Origin: Diphasiastrum complanatum
Taxonomy: Eukaryota; Streptophyta; Lycopodiopsida; Lycopodiales; Lycopodiaceae
Assembly: GCA_029204225.1 (NCBI GenBank)
Contig: CM055099.1
Location: 56,703,512 to 56,767,511 of the forward strand
DNA: 64,000 nucleotides
Reading direction: 5' to 3'
Below, in pieces: positions 11,101 to 21,324 of the stretch (its first letter is position 1; each line of letters opens with the position of its first letter). The notes beneath the pieces are model-generated. The model did not search any database. It saw only the letters and a list, made by a program, of their open reading frames with translations, and was not told the DNA's origin. The position numbers and the translations under genes are program-made.

Positions 11101-12129
11101 GATTGCACACTCACCATCATTTGCGGTATAGATTACCTTCCTATCACCATCAAATGCCATTAAAGATGAAAAATACTCTTTATGATATGTCATATGAGAA
11201 GTGGCTCCACTATCAATCCACCAAGGATCAATGTCTCCATGATTAGCCAACAAGCAAGATGACATAACAAAAGCATCATTTGAAAGAAGCTCATCCCCAC
11301 CCTCATCAATAGTTAGATTGGTTTGCTTTTCCCCTTGATCCCTCTTTTTCTTGAAACAATCACTAGCAAAATGCCCTTTGACTCCACAATAGAAACATTT
11401 TAGCTTAGATCTATCCTTCTTTTTGCCAAAAGTAGAGTGCTCACCTTGGTCTTGCCCTTTAGACCAATTGCTTTTACCTTTGCCCTTGAACTTGCCTTTA
11501 GAGAACATTGCCTCCTCTTCTCCTCCTTGAGATGTAGAAGATGCTCCCACTCTTGCTTGCAACCTGAATTCTTCAGCCAACAAAACCTCTTGCAAGTCTC
11601 CAACACTTGGTAAACATTTTTGGATAGCATAACTTTGAACAAGATTAGCATGATCATCCAACAAGCCATTGAGAATCACTTGAACAAGCTCCTCATTATT
11701 TATGCCATCATTAATGCATGCTAACTCATCATTCAATGCTTTAACTCTCAAAACAAAAGCATGTCCATTCTCACTCTTCTTTTGCATACAAGAAAAGATT
11801 TGCCTTCTTAAAGTCAACACTCTAGAAGTAGACTTGGATTCATAAACCTTCTTCAAGGCTTCCCAAGCTTCACTAGATGATGTGCACTTACCAACCTCTT
11901 TGATAAGCTCATTTGTCACATTCATCTTGATCATGTGAAGGGCTTTCTTTGCCCTCTTGTCATACCTCAATTGTTCTTGAGGTGCCAAAGGTCTCTCCTC
12001 CACACCTACAACAATATCCATCAACTCATTCATCTCAAGCAAGGACTCCATCCTTACTTTCCAAGTAGAATAGTTGAGGGAGGTAAGCCTATCATTGCTT
12101 TCCAACATGTAGCCTCCATTTGTAGCCAT
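8179..12129 (-). CDS. Copia gag-pol polyprotein, intact (element A)
   Basis: One uninterrupted 1316-codon frame. Domains in order: gag N-terminal and UBN2-like region (about residues 1-200), basic linker, zinc knuckle CFYCGVKGHFASDC (245-258), aspartic protease with active site DSG at 306-308, GAG_pre-integrase with His/Cys zinc motif (438-476), integrase core with D503, D565 and E601 (35 residues between the last two, as in D,D35E), reverse transcriptase with YVDD at 992-995, RNase H with SDSDFAGD (from 1155), E1197 and D1234. It makes virus-like particles, cuts the polyprotein, copies the RNA and integrates the cDNA. I take the Met at 12129 because it begins the MATNGGYML gag start, which parallels the gag starts of B and C. 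The stop codon TGA is formed by the first bases of the 3' LTR. No frameshift between gag and pol is needed. The copia lineage was not assigned. Confidence 0.96.
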   Translation of the reverse strand: MATNGGYMLESNDRLTSLNYSTWKVRMESLLEMNELMDIVVGVEERPLAPQEQLRYDKRAKKALHMIKMNVTNELIKEVGKCTSSSEAWEALKKVYESKSTSRVLTLRRQIFSCMQKKSENGHAFVLRVKALNDELACINDGINNEELVQVILNGLLDDHANLVQSYAIQKCLPSVGDLQEVLLAEEFRLQARVGASSTSQGGEEEAMFSKGKFKGKGKSNWSKGQDQGEHSTFGKKKDRSKLKCFYCGVKGHFASDCFKKKRDQGEKQTNLTIDEGGDELLSNDAFVMSSCLLANHGDIDPWWIDSGATSHMTYHKEYFSSLMAFDGDRKVIYTANDGECAIKGIGTIPISLSTNRNIELKDVLLIPSITKNLLSVSQMLDKGFKVEFDGDACLIKKGCSIIAKGKRQGKLFKLDACVVANQVGCMANEQMSIQEVWHKRMGHLNYKALEVIAKKEVVRGLPKSLTCLNHVCEECALSKSHRLPYTRSISRSKMPFSLLHSDIHGVTTISNGGAKMYVTFIDDFSRFCWVYLLKSKDEVFDVFVKFKVAIETQFTTKIKCLRSDNGGEYISNKFKAFCDEHGIKREYTCPRTPQQNGVAERKNRTLCESAKAMRLNANLPKPFWSDALLCANFLCNRWPSVVLEGKTPFEALFGMKPNVKFLRTFGCICYFNITLDDRTKEDPSSRKGIFVGYSEVSKAYRIYVPSIKKVFTSRDVIFDESNIPKVVSSDDGVVATNVLDDNGVDDTLDVDVEEASSSQIPRRTPRHKVKPSRLTYDGKGKQVVDGSNYAFLTSFDVPSCVDEARQKEEWIQAMDLEFEALMKNNTWRLVELPKGKSAIGCKWIFKVKTNQDGSINKLKARLVAKGYAQEHGIDYEETFAPVAKMVSIRVIISLATLYGWDLWQLDISNAFLNGDLEEEVYMEQPESYVSHSKPNHVCFLQKSLYGLKQAPRSWYARLNSFLLSQNFTMSEYDHSLYFRISANDVTILLIYVDDIILSGGNKEDIEDIKKALKKEFEVHDLGLLSYILGIEVIRTSQITFISQEKYAISILNRFHMVDANPIDTPMESHVKLTIRGNERSFEDITLYRKLIGYLIYLTITRPDLSYCVGRLSQFMQDPSIEHWKLGKRILRYISGTKDFGIVYRGSSPNLFGFSDSDFAGDLMDRKSINAHAIFIGDGAISWMSKKQATISLSSSEAEYKALTSCTKEMVWIKRMIMELHLLDFSESPIIFCDNLSAQSLASNPVFHARSKHIEVAYHFVREQVLAKEIKLEHVPSKECVADIFTKALGKDLFFKHRTSLGVLSKSMLKLVEEGV
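8184..8193 (-). promoter_or_regulatory. Polypurine tract of element A
   Basis: The minus strand reads GAAGAGGGAG directly before the 3' LTR, the expected site of plus-strand DNA priming. It is also coding, for the last residues of the polyprotein. Confidence 0.85.
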
Positions 12130-12726
12130 GTTGCAATGATTGATCTCTGATCTTTGACCTGTTCCAATGCACTAAGCACTCTCTTGAATCAACAAATGAA
12201 ACACAAGAAGAAATCACAAAGATTTGGAACCTAAAACCTTACTTTTTCTCTCTTTTCCTCACTTTTTCCTCAATTTTAGCCACTAGTTTTATGATTTCTT
12301 GATCAAACCAAGACCAAACCTCAATATACTTGCTTTTCCCTCACTCTTAAGATTGAAATACACTCTTGAATCATTCAGCAAACTGAAAATCAGAGGGTTA
12401 CATCAATTTTGAAGTTTTTGACATGAAGAAGCAAGAAATTGAATCAAAAAACTATATGCTAGAATGGAAAACTAATAGGATCTTGTTGGATCTTGCATCT
12501 CCCTCTTTCCAAAACAATTTTTGTCTCCTTATTCTGATAAGTACAGAGGGAATTCGCCCTACTTCAATTGAAATGCATACAAATGATGTTTTGATCACAA
12601 AGATCCAATTTCTACACATAAATCAACAAGATTTTTAGCTAGAAACTTGATTGGAATGCTACAAAAGCAAACTCGCCCACAAATCTCTTCTAAATCTGGC
12701 AAAACCTGCACATTTGGCCGCCTAAT

Positions 12727-12738
12727 GCTCTGATACCA
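12727..12738 (-). promoter_or_regulatory. Primer binding site of element A
   Basis: GCTCTGATACCA on the plus strand, complement of TGGTATCAGAGC, directly adjoining the 5' LTR. Initiator-Met-tRNA type. Confidence 0.93.
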
Positions 12739-13391
12739 TGTGAAAAACTCAGATCCAAAAGATGCTAAAGTTTCATAAAGATCTTGGCCATGGAAGTTAT
12801 GCACATCTAGATTGAAAAAATGATAGAAATTGTGATGTTAAGCATACTAAACATCAACTAAACATCAAAATCTGATCATAAGCTTCCACAAACAGAAACT
12901 TGCTGTCCCTGTTCGTACTTCAGAGCCTACAACCTGCATTTCACACGTGTGAAGCCATAGCAACAAAGAAATCACAATTCTAGTGGCTAGAATGCAAGAT
13001 ATGAACAAAAAAGTGAGAGAGAAGAAGATGGATCTTCAAAGAGCATAACATTCATTCAATAGAATGAAAATGAGATGTGTACATACTCGTGGAGATGGCT
13101 ATTTATAGCAGCCATAGTGCCTCTTGGCCACTTGTCTTATGATAGGCTAAAATTGGGGTCCAATAGGATTCACCCATATACCTAGAAATTTGGTCAAATA
13201 GGAATGCACCAAATTATGAGCCAATAGAAGAGCTCCACACTCGACCTCCTCTAATTAATGTGACCTCAAAAGTAGTGTACACATACTTTGGGCCTCTACA
13301 TACATGTATGAACCTATCTCTAACTTTTATTTGGCCATAGGCCTACAAAATCTCAAGTTAGGAAAATACTACTAGTTGACAATTTTTCACA
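12739..13391 (-). repeat. 5' LTR of element A
   Basis: 653 bp, differing from the other LTR at one site by eye. The TATA-like CTATAAATAG (minus strand) is at 13099-13108 and would drive transcription of the element. It ends next to CAAGA at 13392-13396. Confidence 0.96.
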
Positions 13392-13396
13392 CAAGA
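13392..13396. repeat. Target site duplication CAAGA, right, element A
   Basis: Matches 7526-7530. Confidence 0.95.
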
Positions 13397-13640
13397 CAAG
13401 TCACATGAATCATGTGAGTCTTACTTTGTGCAACTTAGATTCCTTATTTTTCAACTTGACTTTGTGACTTGGGCCTCAAACTTATTTATTTACACCTAGG
13501 ACCCAAGTCACTAGGACACAACTTAATTTATATAACTAGTGTGCTCATTGGGTTGGGCTTATACACACAGGAAGCCAATGCCTCGAACTTATTGCTCTAC
13601 TGTACTGTGGCGTGGCCCACTAGGTAAGGCTTGGCCAACA
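13397..13640 (-). mobile_element. LTR G copy 1, part 2
   Basis: Continuation of the LTR broken by element A. The block CATTGGGTTGGGCTTATACA with CAGGAAGCCA recurs at 25935-25980 and, diverged or reversed, at 54330-54360 and 23770-23810. It ends TTGGCCAACA, giving TGTTGG as the LTR start on the minus strand. Confidence 0.7.
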
Positions 13641-13736
13641 ATATTTTAAGTGGTGGGATCCACTTATTTATTTGTATACATGAAATACAACAATAGTGTT
13701 TTAGGATCCCTTTTTGCTGTAATTTCACATTTTGAG

Positions 13737-14390
13737 TGTGAAAAATATGCAAAATTTAACCTGATTATTTTTCATTTTCATGTACAAATGTAAATCACAC
13801 ATGTGTGGAGCATGTTCCCATGTGTGAGTAGTAGGGCTATTTGCATTTGCTATTTCATGCCTTAGAATAGCCTGTTTTACAAAGGAATGTGAAAGTATGC
13901 AAAAGCTAATCAAGTAGAATTATGCCAAGTGTCATCATGAGGTAGGGGGCCTCAATCCCCTCATGACTTGTACAAATCAAATGCATGGTTCAGGCATAGG
14001 TAAATAGACATCCATTTCGATTTCTATGAGTGGACATATGTCCTAGATTGTAGGAGTGTAAAATTGCAAGTGGTACACCATAAGCCAAAATCCTCATCAC
14101 CCATTGGCTTTTGAGGTCCAATCAAATTATGAGGTGCAAATCATAGATCCAATCACTTTGAGAGGTCACCACATGCTTAATTGAGTAGGAACTTGAGCTA
14201 CCACTATATGGATGTGGGCTCTCATTGTACTTTAATCACTTTTGAGAGATAGATTATTTTTGGCTTGAAACTCTTTGTACTTTCTCTCTCTATCCAAGGC
14301 TTCAAGGATTTTCTCTCTATACCCGAGAGCTAGATGTTTGTTTCACTCTCCCATAATAAAAATTACTTAGTGTTTTCAAGGATATGCATG
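13737..14390 (+). mobile_element. Diverged solo LTR related to family C
   Basis: Starts TGTGAAAAATATGC. About 60 bases in it has the paired motif CACACATGTGTGG plus GAGCATGTTCCCATGTGTG (13797-13825), also present near the start of the C LTRs and at 17577. Later blocks (CTTTCTCTCTCTAT) resemble the end of the C LTR. No internal region follows. The right edge is approximate. Confidence 0.55.
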
Positions 14391-15534
14391 AAACTTTCTT
14401 GACTTTGGTTGATGATTACTTTTTATGTACAATAGCTCTTGCCTAGATCCAAATCTTGTTTGGTACTCATAAAAATCCGAGCAGATGAAAATAGATTTGG
14501 TAGTGTGCAATTTCTCATGCATGTAGGTCGTGGTAGATCTTTGCAAGGTCCTCAGATGTCAATTTTTAATAGAAGGCAATCCATTTACACATGGCTTGAT
14601 CATGTTAGTGTCAGGCCATGCAAACAATTAATGAAACTTGACACCTTGCATGTGTGTAATGCCACATGTTGTCCCCTCGGTGGACTACGTGTCTCTAGAT
14701 ATTTTTTCCAACGAGTGACCAAATAGCAAATTGAACCGTGTCATTCTACACATGCAAGTGATCCGATCTAATGATTGTTGTACAAATATTGCATGTGGAC
14801 CAATAATTGGATGCCACATGTCCCTACGATCGAATTCCACATGTGTGAGTTTTGTTAATAAATAGATTCGTCAAGGCCCATATTTTCACACCGATTTTCC
14901 ATGTTTCTTCCGTTTGATATCGTTTCGAGCGTGCCTTGTCCACCATTACATGCTTAGCTAGACCTTTGTGCTCAAAATCGACATCGCATCTCGATATTGC
15001 TTCCGAGCATGGAAGGACCTTCTCTCTTTTTTTGTATCTCCTCTCATGCACTCAAAACAGATATCCAACCCCCTGATATCAATTCTAAATGCAGATTCAT
15101 CGTCAGATTAATTTTGAATCACTTGCTGCACTTGAAATCAATATTTGATAGTTTTGTTTAGTCTTTTGAACTTGTTTTTTTTCTATCTATTCTCAGAGCA
15201 ATGTCTATCTTTGAGACCAGTATTCTATGATTTTTTTAGAAATTTGGAATTACTGAAAATGTTGACTATTTTAAGTCTGTTTTTTTTTATTCTACCTTCT
15301 ATCACCGAGGGACCTACTGTAGAGGCTTTTTATGAGATTTATCTTAGATTCAAGTCTCTGCTAAGTTTCCCTTTGTACATATCTCAAAATAGATACACGA
15401 TTCATTATTGGTGAACCTTGATAAGAACAAATATAAATCTAGACTTGATAGAATCTTCACCATGTCGATACCCTGATAAGAAGTATAGATTTTTGGAGTT
15501 TTAGTTGGCCGCTTGTTTTTTGTCTCTTGTTAAA
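14391..15534. other. No gene recognised
   Basis: AT-rich sequence with only short chance open frames. No LTR, primer site or protein motif could be supported here. Confidence 0.5.
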
Positions 15535-16424
15535 TATTGGAGATGATTCTAAGATTCCTTTTCATTCTACCTTTGAGACTGGTTCTTCAAGTGGTGTCAA
15601 ATCTGAGAAGTCCAAACGTGTTGATTTGGATTCCATTCTTCAAGATACAAGTGTAACGATGATAATTGTATAGATTTTGATCCTGCCCAAAATAGGGCTT
15701 TGTTTGTAGGCCCTCAAATTACTACTTCCATTGCTCCTAATTACAAATCCTTGATTGTTCTCCCTACTTACAATATAAATAATGAATCGTTTTTTTAAAT
15801 CACCAAATATATTAGATTTTTTTATTTTACCGTGGCTGAATCTCTTTCCATTTTAAGCAAGCAATTGGATGAGTTATCTGACTTAATTAATTGTGAGGCT
15901 AATGATCTTCTTTCTGTTGTGGATGATTTAAACAATGATTAATTTTTGTCAGAAAAAGATTGTTTGAAGATGGCTGTTGAGCATATGCATGAAAATTAAG
16001 GTGATCTTCCTACTGAAGAGGAGTTTCTCAGATCTCAAAATGAACTTTTTTTTCCAAAGCCATCTATCTGTACTTCAACCTCTTTGACATCGAGAAGTGG
16101 CCACAATATTGAAGATGGTTAGAAAAAGTTGAATGTGTAAGATTCTTATTTTGAATTGCACTAATTAATGTGTTAAGTCAAATTTTATATTGGAGCTCAA
16201 ATTTCTTTTTATTTCAAGAATATCTAGATGACTTTGCAATCCGTCTAGAAGGACATAGATCTTTTGCTGGTGAATTCCAAAGAGATCATGCATTGGGCTA
16301 TTATCTGAAGTCCTTCAAGAATAATGAGATAAGTGACATTGTTTTCCATTCAAGGTTTCATCCACATGGTGAAACAATGATTGTGCAATCAAAGCACTTT
16401 TTATTTTCTTCTCAATGGACATAA
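15535..16424 (+). pseudogene. Decayed coding region, unrecognised
   Basis: In one forward frame or another, long protein-like stretches are broken by a few stops: a Ser-rich start (FETGSSSGVKSEKSKR), FDPAQNRALFVGPQI, a helical acidic segment (LSKQLDELSDLI), and finally a frame with EYLDDFAIRLEGHRSF and FHPHGETMIVQSKHF (16170-16424). Amino acid composition and helix-like periodicity are unlike the surrounding AT-rich sequence. I do not recognise the family. A gag-like or other transposon protein is likely, given the surroundings. Confidence 0.4.
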
Positions 16425-16689
16425 TTTTATAAGAGTGCATAGAATAATATTTGCTAGAATTACTATTGCCTTAAAGTTTTGGAATATGGACCAATGAATT
16501 CCATGCCTAGATCATCACATTTTGCATTGTATTCTACATATGTTGATTTGAGTAAGTGAAAAACTATGAGCACTTGGATCCATATGAAAAAAAAAAGTTT
16601 ATTGCATGACTTCAAATTGCACTTTCATTGGAGAAAGTGTCGAAAATAAAGTAGACTTTGGAAATTCCAAATACTTTGTATTATTTTAA

Positions 16690-17400
16690 ATTTCAATATA
16701 TAAAAAGATATTTGTATGTCTATTGCCTATTGGCTTTTTGAAATTTTTCATAATTCGTTGATTTTGTATTGTGACAAACCTCTTCTGTAAAACCATTGAA
16801 AAAGTTGCAAATATAGTCGTTCTTTGTGCTAGTTTCACCATGTTGAGTACTTTTATAAAATGATTCTCTTGCTTGCCAATGAGATTTCTCCATTCTTTGT
16901 GATGACCATATGTTGAGACTTCTACTATTTCTTGTAAAGAATGTGGAATGATACTGTAATATATGTTGCATTTCATAAAAATAAAATCTAAATCATTATC
17001 ATAAGTATCTACTTTAGTAGCACAAACTACATATAAATCTTACCATATAATGTGTTATGGGATCTGCTCCCCATACACTTTGAACTGCATCAATATGTTC
17101 TTTTCCAAACTTCTGCTTTGAGTAGTCGAGTAGATCCTCGTTTCTCAAAATATCAAGTTGTAGCTTTTATTTCTTTCCATATTGAGTATTGAATTCTGGA
17201 TTATCTTTCACAATAATTTGATTAAAAAATCTTCGAACTTCGGATCCTCCAATGCTCAGTTTGCATGGAATATTTTCTTATTTGCCTGAAAGTTTATCAT
17301 CTTTTTTTATTTTAACATGGCCTTTACGTAAGCCTAGTTGAGACAAAACATCGTCTAATTTTGAAATGGCTTGTTTCAAAAATGACTCTGGCTTGGAATA
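16690..17400 (-). pseudogene. Decayed coding region, minus strand, unrecognised
   Basis: On the minus strand, starting near 17400, several protein-like segments follow in shifting frames with a few stops: SKLDDVLSQLGLRKGHVKIK, GGSEVRRFFNQIIVKDNPEF, LRNEDLLDYSKQKFGKEHID, then FTRNSRSLNIWSSQRMEKSH with SFYKSTQHGETSTK near 16720-16970. The last resembles, from memory only, a W-S-x-Q-x-M-E-K-S-H motif of some plant transposon proteins. It could be a transposase or a co-encoded protein; the identity is open. Confidence 0.35.
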
Positions 17401-17576
17401 ATGCAATTTAATTATGAATCTTAGCAACTAATTAATGTTAATAAACAGTCTGTTGGAATTGGCATAAGAAGAGATTCTCCCTTCGAACAATATACTTCAT
17501 TGATAAGAAATGGAATACCCATTAGTTTTTGCATGTCTTGGTTTAACATGTCTTTTTAGAAAAAAAAAAAACAAAA

Positions 17577-18075
17577 TGTGTGAAAAATTGGCAAAATCTA
17601 GCTTTGTTATTTGCAATTCGTGTTTGTGAGAAAAAATCCCACGTGTGGAGCATGTTCCCGCATGTGGAAAATAGACAAAATATTTTAGTCATGTTGATAC
17701 TTAAATTTTTATAGACATCTATCTGTGTGTAAGTAGGTGATAGTGCCATTTTTGGCATTAGAGGCAAAATAGGCTTTTACACATGTCAAGTCATGCCATA
17801 GGCCAAAAGTAGAAAATGATATAGCTTGAGTCAAGTTAGGCTTATGACATTTGTCAAGAGATTTGGTGTGTGAGATGTCCCTATTTGTTGGCATGAGATT
17901 TAGGGTCCAATCAAAAGAGAGATATTCATCAATTTGGCCCAATCAAGTTTGAGGGCTCATATGTCACTCAAACAATAGGTTTTAGAGGAGATAAAGAAGG
18001 GGTCCAATCATGTTTCACTCCCCTTCATGTTAGATTACTACTTATATGTGCCTTACACTCATTCTATGTAAGTTT
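17577..18075 (+). mobile_element. Diverged solo LTR related to family C
   Basis: Starts TGTGAAAAATTGGC and carries the paired motif CCCACGTGTGG and GAGCATGTTCCCGCATGTGG (17639-17669) about 63 bases in, the same place as in the C LTRs and in the LTR at 13737. The right end is unclear; it merges with LTR K copy 3. Confidence 0.5.
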
Positions 18076-18079
18076 TTGG

Positions 18080-18410
18080 AGTTATGAGATTTCTACTATA
18101 ATGATCGCCAAGTGAAGATCTTCAAGAATCTTGTCACATAAACCAAAAGGACACCTGTGGAGCATAAACCACCCAACCAAATGGAAATGGCTAGTCAATG
18201 CCCTAACCACTTCGCAACCAAGCCACAGTGAATGAATACAAGAGAGGAGAGTATCTTGGCTCACGAATCTAAAATTCCAATAGGGATATGGGCGAGTTTC
18301 CATGGTATGTATTTTCTCCAAGAGGAGAGAATATTCTCCTTAGGATCTCCGTGCAACCTATAATAAACTATTGACCTCCTATTCTTGCATTATAGCAGTC
18401 AAACACAAAA
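18080..18410 (-). mobile_element. LTR K fragment, copy 3
   Basis: On the minus strand this matches the distal part of LTR K at 24722: AGAATATTCTCTC, a CCTATTG block, CTTGGTTG, GGTTGGGTGGTT, CTCCACAGGTGTCCTTTTGG and TCTTGAAGATCTTCACTT. Only about the last 330 bases of the LTR are present. Confidence 0.65.
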
Positions 18411-19055
18411 TACATTCAATGTTGATTATGCTAAATTCATAAAATCTTTTTGTTTGCAATTTAGATTCCAAAGGAGTTCTCATTGACTCTTCTCAACTTA
18501 GTGCTTGCTATAATGACAAAGTTTTTTCTTTTCAACCAATGAAGTTGATGACTAGTATTTTTCATCAAAGTCTATTGGCATATTCTCCATGAGTCAACAT
18601 CCAATGTTGAAAAAAAAATGTACATTGCGCCTCTATTTTGTTGTTGTTGAGTCAAGGATTATGGTTGTGCACTTAACATGAAATGTTCTTGGAAAATGGA
18701 TATTGTCGACTTTTGTAAATGATTGTTAATTGGCAACTCAGAATTAATTAAGCAAACACATCCACATCTTGGAAATTTACCCAGTCAACTCTTGAATGTT
18801 TTTTTGTTGAATGTTTTCTCGTTGGATCTAATTGTAGCATTTCTAGCTCATACCTTCTTAACACTAGAGTTGTTTTTGGCTCACTTTTGTGCGCAAGCAC
18901 ATAAAACCCTTGGTCACTTGACGAGACATAACATGTCATCAAATGATTGAAATTTCAATCTTTCAATTGTATGTGGAACTAGACTTGAGTCTTCATTGTG
19001 TTATTGGAAGACATTAAAAAAAAATTCAATTAATGGCAATTTACCCCCCAAAAAA
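18411..19055. other. No gene recognised
   Basis: AT-rich, with only short chance frames. Probably decayed interior of a transposon, but nothing specific can be supported. Confidence 0.45.
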
Positions 19056-19059
19056 CTTC

Positions 19060-19600
19060 AAATTTTAGTACTTTTCAACACTTCACACATGGGTAACTTT
19101 AGGTGCAAGTATATATCTCTATAGGACTCCAAATTTAATTTTTTTTATAGACACGTTTCTATGGTCGTAAAGGATTTTTGAAAATAGATAGCCAAAGAAA
19201 GAGTTGTAAAAAGCACCTCCAAAAGAGCTGCAACTTTTTAGCACCTTTCAATAATTGTTAGCCCTTTTCAGCACTTGACATGGACAACGTTTGATGCACA
19301 TACCTATCTCTACCTACCTCCAAATTGAAAAAAATTTGAGAGACATGATTTTATGGTCATATAATACTTTTTGAAGTAGACAACCCAAAAAAATATTATA
19401 AAATCGTGCTGTTATACACTCAAATATGATACTCCTAATTTCAGTGATTTGTATCAACACTTAAATGGATAACTTTGAATGCAGATATCTATCTCTATAG
19501 ACCTCAAAATTCGAAATTTTTTATAGGCATCTTTCTATAATCATACAGAATTTTTAAGAGTAGATAGGCAAAAAATTGAGTGTAAAATTTACAATCATGT
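19060..19600. repeat. Three diverged tandem repeats of about 190 bp
   Basis: Anchors TATCTCT lie at about 19114, 19305 and 19490, each followed by CTCCAAA/CTCAAAA, an AT-rich box, ATGGTCAT-like words and a (A)TAG(A)TAG.CAA motif. The spacing is 185-191 bp and the units are quite diverged. They lie downstream (minus strand) of the H primer site, hence possibly in its leader. Confidence 0.65.
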
Positions 19601-20211
19601 AGTCTCATATATGAAAATCTTGAAGTTTCAACAGTATCCCCACATGTTTGACACATCATATCTTATATATTTGATTCTACTTTTGGCACGTGTTAGATGC
19701 TACAAAAGAAAATACTAATGATTCAAAGAAGGCTCAAAAGTGTTCAATAACTCCAAACTATGTCTTGATCTCAAGTTTCTTGTATTGAATACTCAAAACA
19801 ATGGATTGTGAATCAAGCTAAATTGAATCAAATAAAAAAATGGTCACTCGGATTTTGGACCTCTCCCTACCCTCTTTAAGAGCTTATAACTCTTAATAGA
19901 CACATCATATTGATTTGAGATCAATTGCAATGGAAAGTACATCTTATAAGCTTTCCATCAAGCTATAACATCAATATCTTTGGACCAATGATGAAGGAAA
20001 TAAAGAGGTCTGAAAATCACTGATTTTCACATGTGCGGAATTCCAAAATTCCATACAATGTCACTTCTGATCTGAAAATCTTGATTCTATCCTCTTTGAT
20101 CCAAACACTTTTCTAGAAAAGATAAAGAAAAGTGATAAACAACTCTTTTTGCTTGAATTGGGCTCACATATTCTTGCACAGCCGAAATAATAGCATGCAA
20201 AGCTTAATTTG
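19601..20211 (-). other. Leader sequence of copia element H (minus)
   Basis: Lies between the H primer site and the tandem repeats. It has no long open frame. It includes a TTTTCACATGTGCGG motif (20026-20039) of the kind found in other copia leaders here. Confidence 0.45.
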
Positions 20212-20223
20212 GCTCTGATACCA
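20212..20223 (-). promoter_or_regulatory. Primer binding site of element H
   Basis: GCTCTGATACCA on the plus strand, the complement of TGGTATCAGAGC, directly adjoining an LTR that begins at 20224. Confidence 0.85.
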
Positions 20224-21010
20224 TGATAAGATTTCAGCAAACTCACACATGTGGGGAATGATCCTCAAGTGTGAATGATCTTGTTAAACTTTGTGTTTAG
20301 CACATAAATTGAAATGCCAAGATCTAGTACAAAATTTTATGGCTAAATCACAATCTAGCATGCTAAGAATCAAAGAATGATTTCTTTGAAAAAACAAAAG
20401 AGAAGAAGTACAAGAATTTAATGCATTAGCATAAGCCTCTACTCGAGTTAGAGAGATAAAGAGAGAGCAAAATTCAAGCAAATGATAGTATAGATCCAAA
20501 TTGACATGAAATAGCTTCAAAGCTTGGTTCTTCATAAAAAATTATGAGAGAGCCTTCACATATTTATGGAGATTGGAGTAGCTCGAGGTAGAACCATCTT
20601 TCTCCAACTTTCATCCACATCTAAAAGTGAGAACTAGAGAACTACTAACATTTCTCACTTTACATGCATGCATTTCTACCTACTTTTACCAAGTGTCAAA
20701 TTTTCAACTAGAATTGTACAAATCATCATGCATGTGTCCAATTCACTTTGTACATGCCTTGCATGTCACTATGGAATACTTACAACCATTGCATGTGATA
20801 TGCCACGAGTTTCTACAAGCCTATTATTGACATTTCTATGTCTACATTCTATATGCAAGTTGTATATGACCAACTAGACTTCAAGAAACTATGTAGCTCG
20901 AGTTTTTTCTAGGCCAAATTTGGCATTTACAACATGAAACATTACATACACATAGAAAAAACTTTGCCAAAAGCCTAAAGTCAAGATAGATGATTTTTCA
21001 TTTTTCAACA
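20224..21010 (-). mobile_element. 5' LTR of copia element H (787 bp)
   Basis: Has TGATAAG...TTCAACA ends on the plus strand, that is TG...CA. On the minus strand its start (TGTTGAAAAATG, CTTGACTTTAGGC) matches the LTR start at 36893 and 62284 (TGTTAAAATGG, CTTGACTCTAGGC), and later blocks match too (AACTCGAGTAGAGGCTTATG versus AACTCGTGTTGAGGCTAATG). A paired palindrome motif (ACACATGTGGGG, AAGTGTGAA) is at 20244-20272. Confidence 0.8.
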
Positions 21011-21220
21011 AATAATTCGTGAAAGACAAGACTAAATATTAGTCGTGGACAACTAGACTAATAAAAATTTGCGAAGAACAAACTATTAGATTAAGCAATA
21101 AGAGAGTCAGACAAAATGTAGAAAAGCATAGCAAATTGTCACAGAATAAAATTGTGGGGTTGTACTGATACAAATTAATACTTACCGCTTGATCATCCTT
21201 TTCAAAGATTGAATAGGCAA
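21011..21220. other. Short unassigned gap beside the H LTR
   Basis: No gene or repeat identified between the H LTR and the homopolymer tract. Confidence 0.4.
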
Positions 21221-21238
21221 TTTTTTTTTTTTGGGGGG

Positions 21239-21269
<31 letters not shown>
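21221..21269 (+). repeat. T12 then G6CG30 homopolymer junction
   Basis: A run of 12 T is followed by 37 bases that are all G except one C. This has very strong potential for G-quadruplex folding on the plus strand. Its exact length may be uncertain because such tracts are hard to sequence. Confidence 0.95.
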
Positions 21270-21270
<1 letters not shown>

Positions 21271-21324
21271 TGAAATAATCCTTTAACTACACCACCACCC
21301 TCACACATGGGAGTAGCGGAATGA

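Larger units (their letters stand above)
7531..13391 (-). mobile_element. Complete Ty1/copia retrotransposon A
   Basis: A 5861-bp element on the minus strand: 653-bp LTRs at 7531-8183 and 12739-13391, primer site at 12727-12738, a single gag-pol frame at 8179-12129, polypurine tract at 8184-8193, and CAAGA target duplications. Reading the two LTRs base by base I found one substitution (C at about 7706, T in the other copy). That implies a very recent insertion, and all catalytic motifs in the polyprotein are intact, so it could be autonomous. It sits inside LTR G copy 1. Confidence 0.96.

Noticed and set aside
18723-18950. Short frames on both strands at 18.7-18.95 kb
   Set aside because: No motif, no conservation, and length within chance for AT-rich DNA.
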